DNA of 64,000 nucleotides from Piper betle (lineage: Eukaryota; Streptophyta; Magnoliopsida; Piperales; Piperaceae), in contig JAURVB010003560.1 in assembly GCA_033002965.1 (NCBI GenBank), forward strand, positions 39,335-103,334, given 5' to 3'. Within the stretch, counting starts at the first letter, position 1. Each line of letters opens with the position of its first letter. The notes beneath the pieces are model-generated. The model worked only from the letters and a program-made list of their open reading frames with translations. It was not told the origin of the DNA and searched no databases. The translations under genes were made by a program, and so were the position numbers. Positions 59,534-64,000 of the stretch are shown here, in pieces.

Positions 59534-62500
59534 TGTAAAACCATAGCTTTGGGTTACAATTTTACCTACTTGTTGCTTTGTCGGGAGCCGGTTCGAGTCA
59601 GTTCAGCTTTCAAACCATAGTATGGGCCTAGACAGCCGTATGAGTATGTTATGGATACTGAGTGTCCCCAATATATAAATGATAGCTTCAGTTATGCTAC
59701 AACAAAGCATGAGTTATCACCGTATACATGAGGTATACAGATTTTGTTTTTGTTTGTGTTAGCTCAAGATTTTAGGGTCAAGGCCATTGTAGCATTTAAT
59801 ATTCATTTGGGCTTTTCAGGGTATCTCTTTTACACGCATCTCAGGGATTTCAAACTATCGAATTGCCCTTGTGGGCCCAGTTTGATTTGAGTTTTAGATC
59901 TTCATCAACTTTCTCACCTTGATTTCCATCCATAGAGTCACTTTTAGGCTTCGAGTCAGTTCCAACTTTTGTCGCCATCAATCTAAGCTTTTCGTGTGTA
60001 TATATTGTATTTCATCCAACGGCCCACAGCCCCTAAGCCACCCGGACCCGCTTGACCCGCCCCACCCACCTATCCGACCCACCCGCCCCTCTTGCCCGCG
60101 ACCACCCCACCCCACCGCACCACCGCCTGCCATAGCGGCCCCTCCCCTCCACCACCACCCTCCTCCCCCTGCCCGGCCACCACCCGTCATAGCGGCCTCC
60201 GCCCGTTACCGCCCCTCCTGCCCGCAACTTGGGGCAAGGGGGGGGGGAGGTTGGTGGTGGCAGGGATGCCCGCTGGGAGTGGGGGCCACGATGACAGGAG
60301 GTGGCTGGGCGAGGGAGGAGGGTGGTGGCCGGTGTCGGGTGGTGGTGGGGGGGCGCAGCGGTGAGCGGTGGCACGGTGGGGTGGGGTGGTCGCGGGCGGG
60401 AGGGGCGGGTCAGCAGGGGGGTTGGTGGTGGCAGGGGTGCTGGCTGGGGGCAGGGGCTGCGGCGACAGGGGTGGGGGGTGGTGGCCGGCGTCGGGTGGTG
60501 GCCGGGGGGGGGGCGCGGCGAGTGGGCTGGGTCGCGGGTGGCGGGCGGGCGAGCGAGCGAGTGGGCTGGCTGGATGGTTGGCGAGCTGGCAGGTAGGCAG
60601 GCGGTCTAGCCGGGCGGGGGCGGGGTGTGGGCCGCTGCGATCACGATTGGAGCGCTGCATGCGCTACCAAAAGAGACAGCGCATGATAGCGCTCCTCTAT
60701 ATATATATATATAATTTATTTATTTATTGATTACATATACCCTAAGTTGACCCCCACTAGGCCCATGAGTTGCCGGGTGTTCAAATCATGCCACATGGCA
60801 AGATTAGACCGTCTACCTCTGCCCTATCTTTCACCTGGTTATTTTTCAAAATTTCCCCCACTATTTCAGATTTTTCACCATAGTGCTGCCACCACTTTAG
60901 GTAGCCACTGGTGAGTCTTCGGCCTACCTCCAACCACTAGACCGGCACCATCGTGACTATTGACCCATACCCATCACTGCCACCAGCACCACTGTAATCG
61001 CCACCTGGATGACATTATCATTGGTTCTAACTACCGCTGCCATCTTTCGAGGCATTTTCTGGTCCTCAAGTGAGGCCAAGCACCCAAATCGATTCCCCTC
61101 GTCAAGGCCGACGTTTTGAGACCAACCCCGCCAACCGTCATTGGTGACCCCACCTACCCGACAGCGATTTCATTTCCCGTGTTTGCATCTACCTGCCCAT
61201 GTTCTCGTTCGCAAGCTCGAGCCCTGTCTATGTACTTTCCAACCCGCTTGTCTGCCTGTGCTCGTGTCTGCATCCATCGATTCCAACCCAGCCCAATACA
61301 GCCAGTTGACTCAGTCTGACTTGTCTAGTTGACTCGACAACCTAGTTTTAGCCTGTTTTCCCCCATTTTCATTTGTTTTTTAATCTTTTCGAAAATTCGA
61401 GACTCCCTATGTTAGTTTGGATGCATAATCACATATTTTGACATATGTTTATGTTATGATTATTTTTTATTTATTTATTTATTTATTTTATTCATTTATT
61501 CATTATCATTTATTTCTTATTATTTAAATAATTATCATATGTGATGAATGCTTATATGATTATTTATTATTATTGATGATATATTTACTTATTAATATTA
61601 ATCTTATTTATGTTTATCAAATTTTATAATTATATTATTTATTTACTCGCGCGTATGTTATTATTTATTTGTGTTTAATTATATATTCATGTATTTGATA
61701 GTTATACTATTATTATTCATGATTAATTGATATTAACTATTTATTTATTTATTCGAATTATTATTTATTTATTTATTAATTTACTTGCATATGTGCTATT
61801 ATTTACATGCATGTTAGCTGCATACTTATATAATATAATTATGTTATTATTTTATTATTAGTGTATTATTTATTTTCATTATATTTATTATTTTATCTAT
61901 TTATTCATGAGTTTATTTATTTATTGTTTGTTTGTCGCTTATCATGTCTCGATTTGTTTGCTGAGTGTTTAGTCGTTTATTCATTGATTTGTGGATTGTT
62001 CATGATTGATTTGATGTTATTGTTGATGTTAACACACACCAAGATTATGCATCATTTAGAATTAGTTCTTTACTTAAAAATGAGTTTCGATGTAAGCTCT
62101 AAGAGTCTGAGCTCACCGTACATGTGCCAATACGCTTGGAGCTAGGACCACGGGTCTCTTAGGACTATTCTCCGATTTATCACTTACTCTATTATGGATT
62201 TGATTTTTAGATCGTAGAATGTATCAGTGTTATCAGACTCACTTAACACGAGCTATCTAGACGTATTTTTCCTTCCATGATTAATAACGCTTGATGATGA
62301 GATCTTTCGTTTTGTTTTTGAACTTAAATCTACCTCACGTTGCCTTCGGGCCTACTTATATGATTCCCTTCTTAGCCCTATATATAGTTTTATTAAGTTT
62401 TCAGTAAGAGAAGAGTTGGTGAACTTGACCTTGCATATACCTTGAGTTGGCACATATGCAGGTCGCAGCGGGCTTTGAATTAATGAGAAGGTTGTTTTAT

Positions 62501-63194
62501 TCCTGGGGGATCCTAACATCTCTATGTCTTGATACTTCCTTACACCCAAAAAGGTGTGGAGTAGATGGGTATTGTTGTGTAGAGCATAGGTCTAGACTTG
62601 TGGTGTTAAAGGGTATTGAAAGTGACTGCTTGAGAGTACTCAGTCTTTGTTCTCTGGCCTCACGAATTATATGGAGGGATGAAAATGGCTTAAGATATAT
62701 GCTTATTCCCGAGAGTGAGACCATTTATTGCCGAGAGTGGCATAACCCCAGTTCAGTTTGGGATGCTATCAAGTTTGTAGGTTGATGGCTCCTCGGTAGA
62801 TATCCTTTGAGTGTTCCTATAGAGATTATATATAGTATTTCCTTCCTCGTGGAATATTAGATTCCACTTACCAGTTTCTACTAGTTATATTTGGGACATG
62901 TAACACTCATTACTGATGTATTTTTTATTATATATGCAGGGCTTGTGTACCTTGTCTTGGGTTAATTTTGGTAGAAGGACAGATAAATGTTACACACGCT
63001 TATGCTTAGTGCATTGTTGTGTCCTTTAGTGCTTTTATCTATTCTTGATGCATTTTCATGTATAATTAGTAATGTCTTCTATTCTCGAGGTGCCAAGATG
63101 GTTATTTCAATTAGTTTATTGTTCGAGTCTTACAAATTAATTGATTGAGACATGACTCAACTTGATCATAAAGTTTAATTGGTGTTTGGTGTCA
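59534..63194 (+). mobile_element. LARD LTR F, plus strand, with GC-rich insertion
   Basis: It starts TGTAAAACCA and follows LTR B (6503-9540), ending around ggtgtca at 63194. It is longer than LTR B by roughly the GC-rich block at about 60015-60755. No primer site follows and no target duplication is seen. ORFs up to 225 codons in the GC-rich block are low-complexity. Confidence 0.75.
60015..60755. repeat. GC-rich low-complexity insertion
   Basis: The first part (60015-60235) is CCC/CAC-rich on the plus strand and the second (60235-60640) is GGG/GTGG-rich, so the block is roughly self-complementary in composition. Overlapping long ORFs occur in several frames on both strands, which is typical of stop-poor GC sequence. 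The other LARD LTRs have no equivalent block. Confidence 0.75.
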
Positions 63195-63342
63195 TTTGTA
63201 ACACCAAGAATTAGTACCACAACACCAAAGCACCCATAAAAAAGGAAAATCCTAAACCATGGGGACAATGAACTCCTGGACTTTCAATAAGGTAAAGGTA
63301 ATATATTGCACGGTTTCTAGGAACTACGGCTCTTATACCAAC
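63195..63342 (-). other. Short interior fragment of family 3 element with PBS
   Basis: The minus strand reads TTGGTATAAGAGCC (complement of 63328-63341), an iMet-like primer site, just inside the LTR starting at 63343. About 130 bp of unassigned sequence lies between it and LTR F. Confidence 0.55.
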
Positions 63343-64000
63343 TATAACACCCAGCTCAAAAATTCAACACGAACAAGGGGTGAAAGAGAGGTTAGACAAC
63401 ATACAAACCCAAACCCCAGCAAAAGAGCAAGATTTGAATTATCAATAACGATTAAATAAGGTGTATAACACGCACATTAAAAGTAATAATTATTTACAAG
63501 GCAACAACTAAATTTATTAGCAATCAAAAATGTACTATTCAACTAATAGCATGCCGAGTAATAATTATCTAAATCCTATAAACCTAACCATGTTCCACCA
63601 CCATGCATTATAATATCCCAAGTCATATATATATAATCAAATAACAAAGGAAAAATATCTTTTAATGAAGTTAACAAATAGTCTATCCACTGGAGCTCCC
63701 TCTATGCCCATCAAGGTTCTCATCTCAAGCTAGAACATACCTGCAGAGGCAATTCTTGTTAGTGATAAAAACAGTAAGTCTATATAACCAAAATAAACAA
63801 TTTAAACAACATAATAAATGCATATAGGTTTATGTCTAGCCCTTGTTCTAGGAAAGTGGGCTCTCTTCCAATGAATATTTACTATCTATGACCAAAAATA
63901 CTACCCTTTCCCGAAGGAGATAGTAGACCTATGTCCTCACCTAGACTTCGGTCTTGAGAGTACGTACTAGACTATTCCTTATCCCTTGGACCTTGAGACC
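63343..64000 (-). mobile_element. Family 3 LTR, continues past the window end
   Basis: The plus strand starts tataacaccc (terminal TG mutated to TA) and aligns with 50728-51390 to the last base of the window. Confidence 0.75.

Noticed and set aside
59919..60596. 225-codon ORF and overlapping ORFs on both strands
   Set aside because: They are Gly/Arg/Trp- or Pro-rich in every frame and lie in a GC-rich low-complexity insertion of an LTR; no domain is recognisable.

Overview
This window is plant nuclear DNA and is dominated by transposable elements. The two host genes have plant-type introns. The repeats are plant LTR elements with tRNA-iMet primer sites, a TRIM array, Ty3/gypsy remnants and a hAT-type miniature element. 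The GC-rich first exon of the LIFEGUARD gene, set in AT-rich surroundings, suggests an angiosperm and perhaps a monocot; that is inference. I see no organism-specific marker, rRNA, CRISPR array or prokaryotic gene system.

Layout, left to right. Positions 1-6497 are the end of a ~3-kb LTR of a non-coding LARD-type element, split at 396/6334 by a 5.9-kb tandem TRIM array with a tttta target duplication. Positions 6503-14792 are a rearranged LARD-type element: a full 3,038-bp LTR, two non-coding internal pieces, two truncated LTRs, and ctatc on both sides. After AT-rich spacer and a truncated LTR comes the one apparently intact gene, a four-exon LIFEGUARD/BI-1-like membrane protein (19257-21571, +). 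Converging on it is an eight-exon PITH-domain gene on the minus strand (22493-30199). Its third intron holds a complete 5,013-bp LTR retrotransposon (24663-29675, TSD ataaa), and the gene carries several lesions. The retrotransposon keeps only integrase remnants of its own. In place of gag and most of pol it holds an antisense chimera of BRI1-like LRR, pectate lyase, and BRI1-like LRR/kinase fragments.

The right half is nested repeats. There is a solo TRIM LTR (31340), a hAT-type MITE with a tRNA-like Pol III promoter inside (33047-33590), and a second LTR family (35009-38111 minus; 51862 onward plus). A minus-strand LARD with PPT and PBS (38112-47382) has landed in a gypsy RNase H domain. 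The downstream part of that gypsy element continues at 47383-49185. Further right are a third LTR family (50728-51860 and 63343-64000), a decayed minus-strand gypsy element with gag, RT, RNase H, integrase and C-terminal tail (55988-59530), and a plus-strand LARD LTR with a ~740-bp very GC-rich insertion (59534-63194).

The most unusual items are the higher-order TRIM array, the retrotransposon carrying a captured two-gene chimera, and the PITH gene it split. I found no novel enzymatic or defence system.
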